Below are positions 11,694 through 22,500 of a stretch of 64,000 nucleotides of DNA, one piece after another. The notes under the pieces are model-generated. The model saw only the letters and a list, made by a program, of their open reading frames with translations. It was not told where the DNA came from and did no database searches. The stretch is from Daedaleopsis sinensis (taxonomy: Eukaryota > Basidiomycota > Agaricomycetes > Polyporales > Polyporaceae). Numbering within the stretch: the first letter of the stretch is position 1; each line of letters starts with the position of its first letter. Both the position numbers and the translations under genes were made by a program. The stretch covers positions 186,001 to 250,000 of the forward strand of contig CM066311.1 of NCBI GenBank assembly GCA_033807695.1, in the 5' to 3' direction.

Positions 11694-12783
11694 TCAGAAA
11701 TATGAAGAAAGACACCAAAGCACGTACGCGAGCCCGAGCACGCTCATGCTCGGCATCGGCAGTCCCACAGCCGCGTTCGAGTCCTCAAACAGCGGCACCG
11801 ATTCGCCAATCGTGTCGTTCAGGCAGTTCAGGAGCGTCGTGTCGACGGTAGCAGGCAACGGCGGCGGCTGCGCGTTCTCATCCCCCGTCAGCGCGGCAGT
11901 ATCGTTGTAGCCGTCCAACGTAAGCACGACGCTGCTCGCGCGGTAGTACTGTACCGCCTGCTCTGGGAGCGGGTCTGACGCGGCACCTGTGAAGGCCGCA
12001 GGTACGGTGGAGGAGTTGGACGCGAACGAGCAGTTGGCGGCGATGGAGCCGATAAGCGCGGTGACCGTACTGTTGTCGGCGACAACGTGGAAGGTGGAGT
12101 TGGTCGTGTTCGAGAAGAACGCGGCTTGGGTCTGGGGGCCGCCCGGTCTGCTCGAGTTGTCAGGGTTTCCGTACTGCACGGTGGTTTTTAGTTGCGGCAC
12201 ACACTGCCAGAGGTGTGGTGGACTCTCACCTCGCGGTTGTGCAAGTACGCTGCGCCGTAGCCGAAGCCTCCTCCCCAGATGAGGGGCCAGTATACGAATG
12301 GGAAACCACGGCTTGCGACGCCTAGCCCGGTGGCTCCTGGGTACCCACTGCCATATTGCCTAGTAACCTCCCACTGTCAGTAGCCTCCCTATGGGTGTGC
12401 GAGCAATGGACTCACTGTGATCCAAAGATGCTACCGCGGGTCGCACCTCCCGACGTTCGCCCCGCAAATGGCTGGCCAGCAGGGATTGTGATGACCTTGG
12501 TGGTCCCCGAGCCGTAGGAGACGGCGTTTGTCCTGCCGACGGTTGAGCCAGAGACTGGGACGGAGGCGCCGCGACTGCCTATGGAACCGCTGGAGCCGGA
12601 GGTGCCAGAGCTAGGAGACTTGTTGCCTGAGCTGGAGCCGCTCCCAGACGAGTGAGAAGTCGAGCTTCCTGACCTTCCTGATCCTGATGAACCACTCTTG
12701 CCACCACCGCCACTGCCTTTTCCGCCCCCGCCTTTGCGCCGGAAGACACGCTTGCTCGAGTCGGAGATGCCGGGAACGTACAT
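11694..12783 (-). CDS. Gly/Ser-rich predicted surface protein
   Basis: Three exons (12416-12783, 12230-12359, 11694-12173) join in phase to give 325 residues; both introns are 56 bp. Residues about 15-75 are basic, then almost wholly Gly/Ser (GGGGKGSGGGGKSGSSGSG). A middle hydrophobic Gly-aromatic block follows (GFPFVYWPLIWGGGFGYGAA). The second half is rich in N-glycosylation sequons (NTTNST, DNST, NCSF, SNSST, LNDT). The last 17 residues are hydrophobic (MSVLGLAYVLWCLSSYF), suggesting a tail anchor. There is no classical N-terminal signal peptide, since the protein starts MYVPGISDSSKRVFRRK. I do not recognise a named family. The sequons and tail imply a membrane or wall location, which is inference. 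Confidence 0.7.
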
Positions 12784-14945
12784 GGGCGTTTTCTCTTTGT
12801 TTGAGCAGCTGACGAGGTGGCGAGGGTGTGGGGGGAAATGAAGGCTGGTTTGTCAATACGTGAGATGGTTATATAGGAAAACGAGGAGAGCCTTGGAGAA
12901 CGTTGTGGCGCGGAATAAAGTGTGTCACGGGGAAGGAGGAGGCGGTGTCCATGGTTCACATACCGCACAGCCATAAGCTGCTCCTCCGCGTCTAATGCCG
13001 TTAGGCTACCGAACGCCGGCCACAAATTCCAACTCATCCATGTTACGCCCATGTCCCCCGTTTAGCTATCCTCTCCTGCGCGTGATATTTCTATACATAC
13101 TTATCTCCAGGACATACGGTCATGGTCCAAGCGTGGCTTCATGCGCTATCAAGGCGGTGCAGGCAGCGCCCAACGACTACACCCCGGGAGTGGTGACATT
13201 GGCAGTACTTTCGAGTCAAAGCCGCCGCGACGTGCCGGATGACAGAACGACCGCATCAATACCGCAACGGGCCCCGACTCCATATGTCCACGTCACGTCT
13301 ATTAAGTAGTATGTAGACTTTGGACTTCGCCCGCACTGGCTCCTACACATCGCATTAGTAATGTGCAGATTCTCACTCGTATTGAACGCCTGAATGACTG
13401 TATGCCAGATTTCACTCAGACTGCAGCTGTGAGGTCCGACACAGCTCTGAGCTTAGGCCTATGACCTTCAAGTTTCAAGCTTGGAAGCGCCCTGCTATAC
13501 AAGATTCGCGCTTGGATGGGAACCGGTGGCAGTGGTTCAGCGACTCGTTCAATGTCAGGATCAGAATCCGTTCCAGGCACACTTCTGGCAGCGTAATACC
13601 TTGCGGATTTATTACCGGTAAGTGCTACTCCGAACGTCAATGCCGTGATCACCTGAGAGCGACTCATGAGTAATACCAGGATGCACTGTCACTGTCACGG
13701 AGGAGAACATATGCTCGACTCGCCTGTTCGTCAGGGAGTTTGGGACAGCACGGCCTAACACCAGTGCCATGTTCATGAAGCATGCACATAGAGCTACTGA
13801 TATGTATTGAGAAGGACGTGCACGCTGCTCAGCATCTGCGCTTCGTCAAGGAGACTTCCTGGGATCCACATATCCCAGCGGCCCGAATCGGAGGCAATGC
13901 ATCGCTTTCACGCGTACGAGAACAGCCTCATCGTCCTCCCTGTGAGTACTAATCACTAAGACTTGAAATTTGGTCCCAATCCTGACAGGTATGAGTGCCT
14001 GAGGAACACTGGAACCTCGCCCGGCCGCCTTAGTAAATGGAGTAAGTATATATGGTGGGGTCGAATCCTCCCCTCCTCAGCATCCGTGCGGGAGGCAGAT
14101 CCGGTCGTCCGCCGTCGCTGCTACCGCCGTCGAGACCCCCGACGACTGCTCCGATCTCCGGTGATGCCCCCTCGGTCACGGCGAACGATGCGCCGGTGTC
14201 CCAGCCGTCTGCGCCTATGTCCTTCACCATACCTACCACGAGCGCATCGGCGTAGAAGGCGAGATGTCGGACGAGGGCTGGCGTGGTATGAGCAAGGTGG
14301 TGCGGGAGCCTCATAGATTGCGACCGACCATCGCGACATAGATAGCCTGGAGCTTTCTTTCTCTCAAATACTAGACTTGAAGTCGATCTTCATTCGCCGT
14401 CAGCGTGACAACACTATATGGGACAAAGTGCAACAACGTACTTCAATCTTCCGACCGTTCCATGAGATGACCAATCCGGGGCCATGTCAAGAAGATGTCC
14501 GCGCTGCGCGAGACAGAAACTATGCAGTGATTTGAACTACGTAAGATGTGTAAACGCAGTTAGGTCATTATCCTCGAGCTCAATTGTGATCTGCACATTC
14601 GCAGGCCGCTCAGCAGGATGATGTGGTATGTGGAGCGACCTCCTGGGCTACCTGCAGCAAGAGAGCGATTGAGAGTTCCTCAATGTATGAGCACAAAATG
14701 GTATCATCCAATATATCACGATTAAACAAAACAATGTGACCGCACAATCACAGCATCTTAAACCTACTTGCAAGGGTATCAGTGGGGAGCAGAGTGTCTC
14801 CCGCGATGCCCGGTACCATGCGGGGAGCGATTGAACGTGTAATCAGGATTCTCCTGACACTTGCGAGATGCTGCGTCTGCAACCTATATCCTCGCGCACG
14901 TCAGAGTGCGTAAACGCAGCGAAAGCCATAGTTATGCTCACCTCT
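12784..14945. other. Intergenic stretch with relic repeat, no gene
   Basis: No supported gene. It contains copy B of the diverged 55-bp repeat (14156-14210) and a short GTCACT tandem near 13684-13697. Frames near 14052-14255 (plus) read like a Ser/Pro-rich tail (ISGDAPSVTANDAPVSQ) but lack a start and a domain. Confidence 0.5.
14156..14210 (+). repeat. Diverged dispersed repeat, copy B
   Basis: This is the plus-strand partner of 8936-8990, with about eight differences over 55 bp. Flanking sequence outside this block does not align by eye. Confidence 0.6.
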
Positions 14946-17096
14946 TCAGAACTGAAGAAGCCCCGGATGATCTCGAGGTTGCAAGGGGCGTGCCGGAATG
15001 GGTATTCCTGAGGCTGACATGCCCATGAACATGGACAGAGGGACCGTCAGCTGTGGCGGGAATGTCAACGCCAAAGTGTGGAAACGTACACCCCAGGGAA
15101 GCTCGCTGACGAGCGGTACGTCTGGCCAGAAAGCTTGCGCGGCAGTCTCGTTGACTCTGAAGTAATTCCAAGGATCTGACTGGCGCATGACAACGAGGAC
15201 TTTGCCTGCAAGGGACGAAGGGGGAGGTTCGATCTTAACCCTCTCAACCGCACGTATCGGCCACAAGTGACAGAGGTATCGATACGACGGGAAGACGCGT
15301 GCCACTGATTGGACGCGATATCGACGTGTCAGCGGTTGTACCAGCAGTAAGGGGAGTACTCACTTAGAAGCGGCAGGCTGTGAGTCCACTGGTCGGCGGT
15401 GAGCGTAGTCTCCACGTCCTTGAGCTCCGGGGCGTCAGGGTCATGGTCGTAAAGTGCGTCACCGCACGCGATTGGCATGGTCCCAATGGTAAAAGGTCCC
15501 AGCGGCTTGCCCCTTGGTTGGCTGAGCATCCGTGTATGCTTCCCGAAGTCGTCCTGGTCGTCTGTGTATGCGAAGAATGGGCTGATCGAGTGGAACATTT
15601 GCTCATATCGTGAGTTCGCGCGGTCGACGGCTACATCGTTCCTGTGTAGAGCTGCACGTTAGCCTGGAGGGTCACAATACCGTGGAGTACACACGCGCAC
15701 CGCCATCCGATGAGATCGGTACGGAGGTACTGGCAAGGGATCTGCCGTGTCAGACTCTCGAAGAGGACAGAATTGAACGGATGCACTGGGTACTCACCCC
15801 CATAACAACGCCCAGCTCCCACGACGCCATGTATTCATCACTACTGGCAAACCTGCATGTCCCTGGGTCCGCGAGACAATGAGCCTCGAGCTTGGAAATC
15901 TGGTCATGGGCGGCGGCGACATCCCTTTGCCATGTCTGTGAACATATGTCAACATATTGAGAGCGAGTGGAAGGCCGGAGCGGGTACCTGGTAGCTGGGC
16001 AGCTGATTGTAGGCGACTGGATCAACAGGGTCGTCGAGTACAACGCGGCCGACCCGCTGAGATATAGGTGAGATTAAATTGAAGACAGTATCCGGTCGAC
16101 GCTCGCACCTCTGGGAGCACTGCGAGTCCGGAGTCAGAGTCCGTGTCAGTACAGAAGAGGGGATGACAGACATACTTGTCATAAGATAACCTCCGGTGAG
16201 ACTGCCATGCCCTACGCCCCAGAAGTTGACTGGAGATCCGGGACCATCGAAAGTGTCTGCCATCGCGATCAGGTCTCTGACTGTCGCAGCGGTACCGACG
16301 TATTTCTGCGTTGGGGCACTGGGCTGCTCGAGACAACGCGCTATCATCGCCTCTTGCGCCCGATACCACTGACGCGCATCGGGCTCGTCAGGGGCCTGGA
16401 GCCATTCTCGCGTGTAGGTCCAGTGTCTCTCGGCAATTGAGTCGTTCAAGGCTTCAGTAAACAGCGCATACCTCTGAGACTCGTCATCAAAGCACCGGAG
16501 AGGGTCGGGGCTGCGCAAAGGTTGATTAGCGTTCGAACTACTGAGCTGATGACGACGACCGAAAAGAAACCGTACCCCGTTGCGAGCTCTTCGTCATAGT
16601 ATTTGCCACGTGTGGCCCACATCAGGATGTCGTACTCGCCGCCTAAGCTGTCGTGCAGCTCCTTTCCAAAGGGGGACAACATGTTCGCGTGTGGAGTAGC
16701 CCAGCTACCCATGAGCCCAATGCCTGCCCGTGCACATTAGCTTAAAAACGTAGGCGTGAGTCAGAGGAAGGTACCTATATCCACGAAGATCGTGCCTTTG
16801 CTTTTCCTAGAAGCAGGAGCCCTTGTGAACTGGATCTCAGTAAAACCAACGCTGGAATCGAGCCAGTCGAGCGGGACGGTGATGGTGCCACACTCCATCG
16901 AGTTGCCGCAGGGCATAATTCTATAAGAGTAGCCCTACATGGTGTGCAAGTGGCTGGTTAGTACGTCGTAAAGGTTTTATGAAGGAAAACAAACCTCTTC
17001 TGTGCCCTCATGCAATTCATCATTTGCCGTAACCACAACAACGAGAGCAAGTAAGAGAAGGACCAAATGGTGGACGACGGGCAATTCAAGGTACAT
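14946..17096 (-). CDS. Secreted S33 TAP-like protein, catalytic motif lost
   Basis: Ten exons join in phase to 546 residues: 16995-17096, 16775-16934, 16576-16723, 16176-16510, 16109-16119 (11 nt), 15988-16056, 15798-15935, 15701-15741, 15364-15641, 14946-15304. A signal peptide is clear (HHLVLLLLALVVVVTA). The chain follows the tripeptidyl-aminopeptidase-like alpha/beta hydrolase family: MECGTITVPLDW, EYDILMWATRG, PVNFWGVGHGSLTGGYL, RVGRVVLDDPVDPVAY, IACGDA, and a C-terminal domain with KVLVVMRQSDPW. Key motifs are degenerate. The nucleophile elbow is GVGHG instead of GxSxG, the oxyanion-loop NPGGPGGS-type motif is absent (FVDIGIGLMGSWATP), and the usual WDPRG is WATRG. The Asp region (SDP) remains. 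It is therefore probably a secreted pseudoenzyme. The exon 7-8-9 joins are the least certain part. Confidence 0.8.
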
Positions 17097-17494
17097 CGTA
17101 CGATCCTACACCGATCCCGTGGTTGCGGGTGGACCCAGCTGGGCGAGAAGAAGGCTCCTCCTCCGAGTCGTGACAGTATGCAGTCAACGTTGTAGTCGCG
17201 GTGGTTCGAAAATGGGGATTTTCGTCGGAACCTATCATCTCCTCCGTGACATCGGGGACGCCCACGCCAAGCTCACGCCAGCGCTGATGGGCCGGACCCG
17301 GTGCTTACATGTACATCGTGCAGAGCCCCGAACCAAACGCCTCCATGGACGATGTCGTACGATAGAGGTCGGCACGAAGACCACTACGTGCTAGACAGTG
17401 TAAACGGCAGCGAGTACTGGGGCACATAGACAAAATGACGATAACTTATTCCAAATGTGAGACGAGGCACGTAGTATCTACTCTGAAATACATC
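17097..17494. other. Intergenic region, no gene seen
   Basis: These 398 bp separate the start of the S33-like gene from the end of the PDI gene, both on the minus strand. They should hold the former's promoter and the latter's 3' end. No motif was identified. Confidence 0.5.
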
Positions 17495-19567
17495 CTAGAG
17501 CTCATCGCGCTTGACCTCCTCCTCCTGAGCAACCTCGACGGGTTCAACAACGAGGGGTTTGAACGCGCCAAGGATGTTCGCCTTGATCTTGATCTCGTCG
17601 AGCTTCGCAGGCGACAGCGTGCGCTTCTTGAGGATAGACGCAAGGCTGCAGAAGACAGCTGTCAGCACCATACTACATCTCATACGAACCCCGACGGCAC
17701 GACGTACCGGTTCGACTCCTTCTCGAGGTATTCCTCGCTGCCGTTCACGACCTTCTCCATCACACGGAGGTAGTGCTTCGCGCCGGCACCGAGAGTCGCA
17801 GCGAGGTCGCTCGCCTCCTTGAAGAGAGTCTGGCGCGCCGCGGCGGTCTCCTCGAAGAACTTCGTCGCGAGCTCGTCGAGCTCGGCGAGGCGACCCGCCT
17901 TGTCGTCGAGCAGACCGCCAACAGCACGGTGGGTGCCGCACTTCTCGTTGAGGAACTCGATGAAGCCCGCCTCCGTACGCTCGCCGTCGTAGTCAACGGG
18001 CGAGTCTGGAAGAAGAGCGAATGAGTTGGTGCGAGCGCGGATTGCGCATCCTACATACCCTTCTGGCCCTTGGGGAAGAACATGATAGTTGGGAAGCTAC
18101 CGATCTCGTACTTCTGAGCGAGCGGCCTGTTGTTCTTGGCATCCGCGTCGACATTGGTAATGAGGCACTGTAAGTAACAGACAACACGGTGAGATATGTT
18201 TTGTCTGAAAGACGAGAAGCGTACGTTGGGCTCGTTCGCGAAGGCTTTAGCAACTTCCTCGTAGACAGGCTTCAATCGCTTGCAGTGGCCGCACCAGGGA
18301 GCAGTGAACGCAACAATAGCATCCTTCTCCGGGTTCTAGACGAGACAGATCTGTCAACACCTGGTCCTAGACAATATTCTATGCCATCATACGAACTACT
18401 CACGAGAGCAACTTCTTCAAAAGTGTGAACATCGAGAACTTGATACGCAGGTGGAGGTGGAGGTTTGATGCTCGACTTCACGCCGGATTTTGTTGTGATG
18501 CTGTACAAGAAACCAAATTCAGATTCCGGTGAGCAATCATGGCATGCACCATATCGAAGAAACGATACAAGGGGTCAGATTAAGCTTTGTAGTCTCATCT
18601 CCGTGGTTCAGAGACCTTAAACCTGCATAATCATCACCACCCCATGGAAAGCTAGCTATGACACGTATAGGATGTGGAACATGCGTGCCAATGGAAGCGT
18701 CGTCGATACCGACGCTCAATACACCGAGACGATGTTCAGCCTGGCAATGCCAGGACGGTTGCGACGTGGCATGGTGGATGTGGGAAGCGTTCATAGAAAT
18801 ATACTCCGGTGTAGTCGTAGAATGGCGACCTCTTCCCACCCGAGTGGGAACTAGGGTAGTGAGCGAGCATACATTCTCACTCGTGTGGAGGAGGATGGAT
18901 CCCAAGCATAACGCTAGTCGGAGTCGCTCTGGGGCGCAACAAATGCAAGAGCAGCGCAGACTTGACGGACGGAAGACACATGTCTCTTATGTATGAAAGG
19001 AGGGGACTCACAAGTTCGCCAACGCATCGAGGTCCCGACCGCCGTCGTACTTCTCGGGCTCGCCTCCATCCGCGTCGAACCACTTCAGTGCTTTTTTGAC
19101 ATTCGTCAATCAGCAAGGTAAAGGACAAGATGCTTGAGAGGTATACGCACTCGGGAAGCCCGTTACACCGTACTTCTGGCCCAATGGCTTGCCGACACCG
19201 TCAGCGTCAACCTTCGCGACGATCACCTTGTCTTTCGCGTGCGCAAAGGCATCTGCGAGCTGCTCATAAACAGGTGCGAGGTTCTGCACAGCAGATGAGG
19301 GCACTGTCAGTCCGTGATTGTCGGAGACTCGAAGGGTGCGGGGTAGCGTACCTTGCAGTGGCCACACCATGGTGCGAAGCTGTAGCACGTCGCAGGAATG
19401 AGCAGTGTATCGAGCAAAGAGCACCGTGCGTGAACTCACAACTCGACCAGTGCTGGCTTGCCCTTGCCGATGAGCTCGTCGAAGTTGTCCGGGGTCAGCT
19501 CGATGACGTTGGACGCCAACGCAGAGCTGACGGAGAGAACCGCCGCGAAGAAAGTGCCGAACCTCAT
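17495..19567 (-). CDS. Protein disulfide isomerase, ERp38 type
   Basis: The gene starts with a signal peptide (MRFGTFFAAVLSVSSALA) and ends with the ER-retrieval signal KRDEL. Two thioredoxin domains each carry an intact CGHC active site: FAPWCGHCK, lying in a 28-nt exon at 19352-19379, and TAPWCGHCKRLKPVYEEV. Each also has a cis-proline loop (GVTGFPTL, IGSFPTI). A C-terminal helical D-type domain follows (LAELDELATKFFEETAAAR, LEKESNR). This architecture is the ERp38/PDI-D group that oxidises and isomerises disulfides in the ER. At least nine exons join in phase. Introns are short, except the one at 18501-19011, which is 511 bp. Exons checked: 19440-19567, 19352-19379, 19151-19283, 19012-19090, 18404-18500. 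Confidence 0.93.
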
Positions 19568-22500
19568 GTCGCGAGCGAGTTCAAGTCAAAGAGGGTGGTG
19601 AGGGTCGAAAAGAAAGAGAGGATTTGAGTGCGTCGGTGGCTCTCGCGAGCCTTTGTCAGGTCCCGAGTGAGAAAGTGCCGACGTGGAGGCTTTGGAGGTG
19701 CTTATGTAATCGGGCGGTAGTGTCAGAAAAGGCATTTCGGTGTAATACTAACGTAACGGCTCTGAAATCCACAGCGACGACGCTTGAGACGTGGTTGACC
19801 GTGGATGCCAGCCCAGAGTCTGCGATCCGGCTTCAGACGGCTAAGGTGTGTTCTCAGAACATTGTGAAAGGATACGATTCTCTGACCAGCCATATGATCA
19901 AAGTGACTGTCCCTGGAACGAAATGTCGACGTCGTCGTACGCTGAAATCCGCAGTTTGGTAGGCCCTCCGAGTCTACCAGTGAGGCCATTTAGAACAGTG
20001 CAAATCAACCCCATCAGTATCGACGTTGAACACACTAGCTGAGCCGAAAAAATCGCCGCAGCAGCTGGGGGCAACCTGGTCTCCACGAACGCGAGGGAAT
20101 ACATGTTTTGATCGACGTAGTAAAACTACGCGACGCACTTATATATTCTCTGGTCCACTTCTGGCGACCGACGGTGATCTGGACTCACCAACTTATTGAC
20201 TCCAGGGCTACAGGCTACAAGGATCGATCATCTGACGCAGCTGACTGACCTTGACCCCGACGTGCTGCGAAGAACAGTTTCGCCATCACGTCCAGAAGAA
20301 TCGAGGAGACTGTCGATGGTGCAGATGAAGAGTTTCCGCGGGTCATGAGCTGACAGCACCTGCTGAAAGTTCTGCGCGGATTACTAGTCCACCTACCCCG
20401 TCCGAGGACCCACGGACGGACTACCGGACGCCACGCCTAGGCCTGCAATCTCCTCGCTGCCATCAATGAGCCCGAGCTAGACACGTCCATGAGGCGAAAG
20501 TCTTGACGCACCTGTGCTCGGAGATTCATGGAATATGTCACCTCCACAGCCCAGAAGCCTCGCGGCCCTGTCCTAATGCGATCGACCGCGGCGCAGCGAC
20601 TCCGCACCGCAGCGGTCAATCGGAGACGTACGGCTCCCTAGCGCGGTCAGATTGGCACCCGTGTTCGTTGGGGTAATACTTCTGTTCGTGAAGAGCGCAG
20701 GTAAGTCAGCAGAATTGGTTGCGGGCGGCCTCGTCACAGGATGCGCACCGGTCATTTCGGCGGGCGAGGGCGCGCAAACGGGAGCTCCGTACATGGTCCG
20801 GTGAATTTGAAGGGGTGGGCGACTAGAAGCGTGATGGGGTTAATTACATAGGCATCGTTCTCGTTCGCTCACGGGGCATGATTCACGCACTAATGCGGCG
20901 GACAATGGTTGTGACGCTCCCGCGGCGGAAACTCGAGCGAGTATGCAGTTCCCTTATCCCGAAGCAATCTTGGTAACGTTCTATTCGCATATCCGGCCCC
21001 TTCCTTACTTTCCCTAGCGCATGGTACGGCGGCAGTCTATGAGACTCGTCGTGTACGCATGGATGCGTGGTGGAAGGCCTTCCGGCATTAGTGCTAATGA
21101 CTCTGCGACTAGAAGCCACGGACATGGAAGTACATAATGCATGTGCGACACAGAAGCCCCAGGTACACCACGTCTTGTTGTGCTGCGTAAGCTATACTCT
21201 GGGCGGTCGAGAGCCAACTGTCTCCGAAGAACCACTTGAAGGGGGAAGAGAGGTTCCATCTCGCGCAACAAGGTTAGGCCCTGGCCTCCTCTGACAAATC
21301 ATCAAGCGGCCGGACTCACCCTGAACTCTGCCATAATGTTACCGGGCCTATGGGGTACGTGTCGCGTACGTACGGGTGTTCTTCGTGCACGCTAATAACC
21401 TCGCATTGACCGCAGGCCTGTCAATGAGTAATCGGCATGCTGAGCGGCGCACTATGCCCCCGAGATGACACCACGGCTGTGTGCCGTCCTATGGTCCTAC
21501 CAAACAAGGTCCAAGATACGCACTTGCGCCGACATTGTTCGTCGTATAAAGTTGCGCGTTCGGTCCCGAAACCGTTTCCAATCTTGGACGTCGAGGGAAA
21601 GTTTACGGCGCCGCGCTGACTTGCGAACGCCAGTCAATTTCAGCGACGGACCGTGCGAGGCTTGGAAGCTTGGCCTCCAAGACCCAACGTATTCTGCGGT
21701 TAGGTGGCGTCACAGACACGATCTTCGGAGTGTAAGGGTGCGTGTGTGTGCATCGCGCGCGGCGCAGTACTCACAAACCTTCCTAGTAAACCTGCCAAAT
21801 CTGGTAAGACGCCTGCCAATCTGGGCGAAGAAATCGAGTCAGGATGGTTGAGAACTCGGGGAGGCACAGAATCGCGTCCGGGCCCAGCATTGCTCCCGTC
21901 TGCTGGGAGCTTTGGAGCACACGAGGCCATGAGCGGGGCTGGGTGGTCGCATGCTAAATCCAACCGTTGTATCGCGAACGCAAGCGGCAGAAGTACTTGA
22001 TCACCAAGACCAGCTTCAGCCCGCCTCCACGGAGCGAAAACGGTGGTGCAGATCTGCGAGGGCGTGCTAGTGCGATATTGAAATGTGAGTGCGCATCGAC
22101 CCGGGGAAATTCTCCTTCACGACCGATCGCCGACCCCGACCCCGACGCACGAATCCCAGAAGATACGCCATCCCGGATTTTTATGAACATCGCTTCCCCG
22201 TGGTCCATGTTTCGCAGGTCCGCGTCGGGGCTGCAATGATAACGACTGGACGCGAGGCGTTTCTGCCTGGGCGATCCAACTGCCATAGCAACCAAGACAA
22301 CAGGAGAGCACCGCACGCACCTGTCAGCCCCGCCGAACTCTGCCCCAGGCCCCACGAGAGCTGCTTCGCGGTTCGAGGAGGGGTCCGTGTCGGACTCGCG
22401 TCCCGAGGGCGGCCCCATCCACCGTCCAAATCGAGCGAAGACAATAAGACTCGGATCGAAGGTTCAGATCTCGCGCGTCGGTTGATAGAGTGAGGGTGGT

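Noticed and set aside
15631..15822. Continuous reading through exon 8 of the S33-like gene to a nearby TAG
   Set aside because: It would truncate the conserved C-terminal half. A 58-bp intron with GTGCGC donor, GGCTAAC branch and ACACAG acceptor keeps phase with the next conserved exon.
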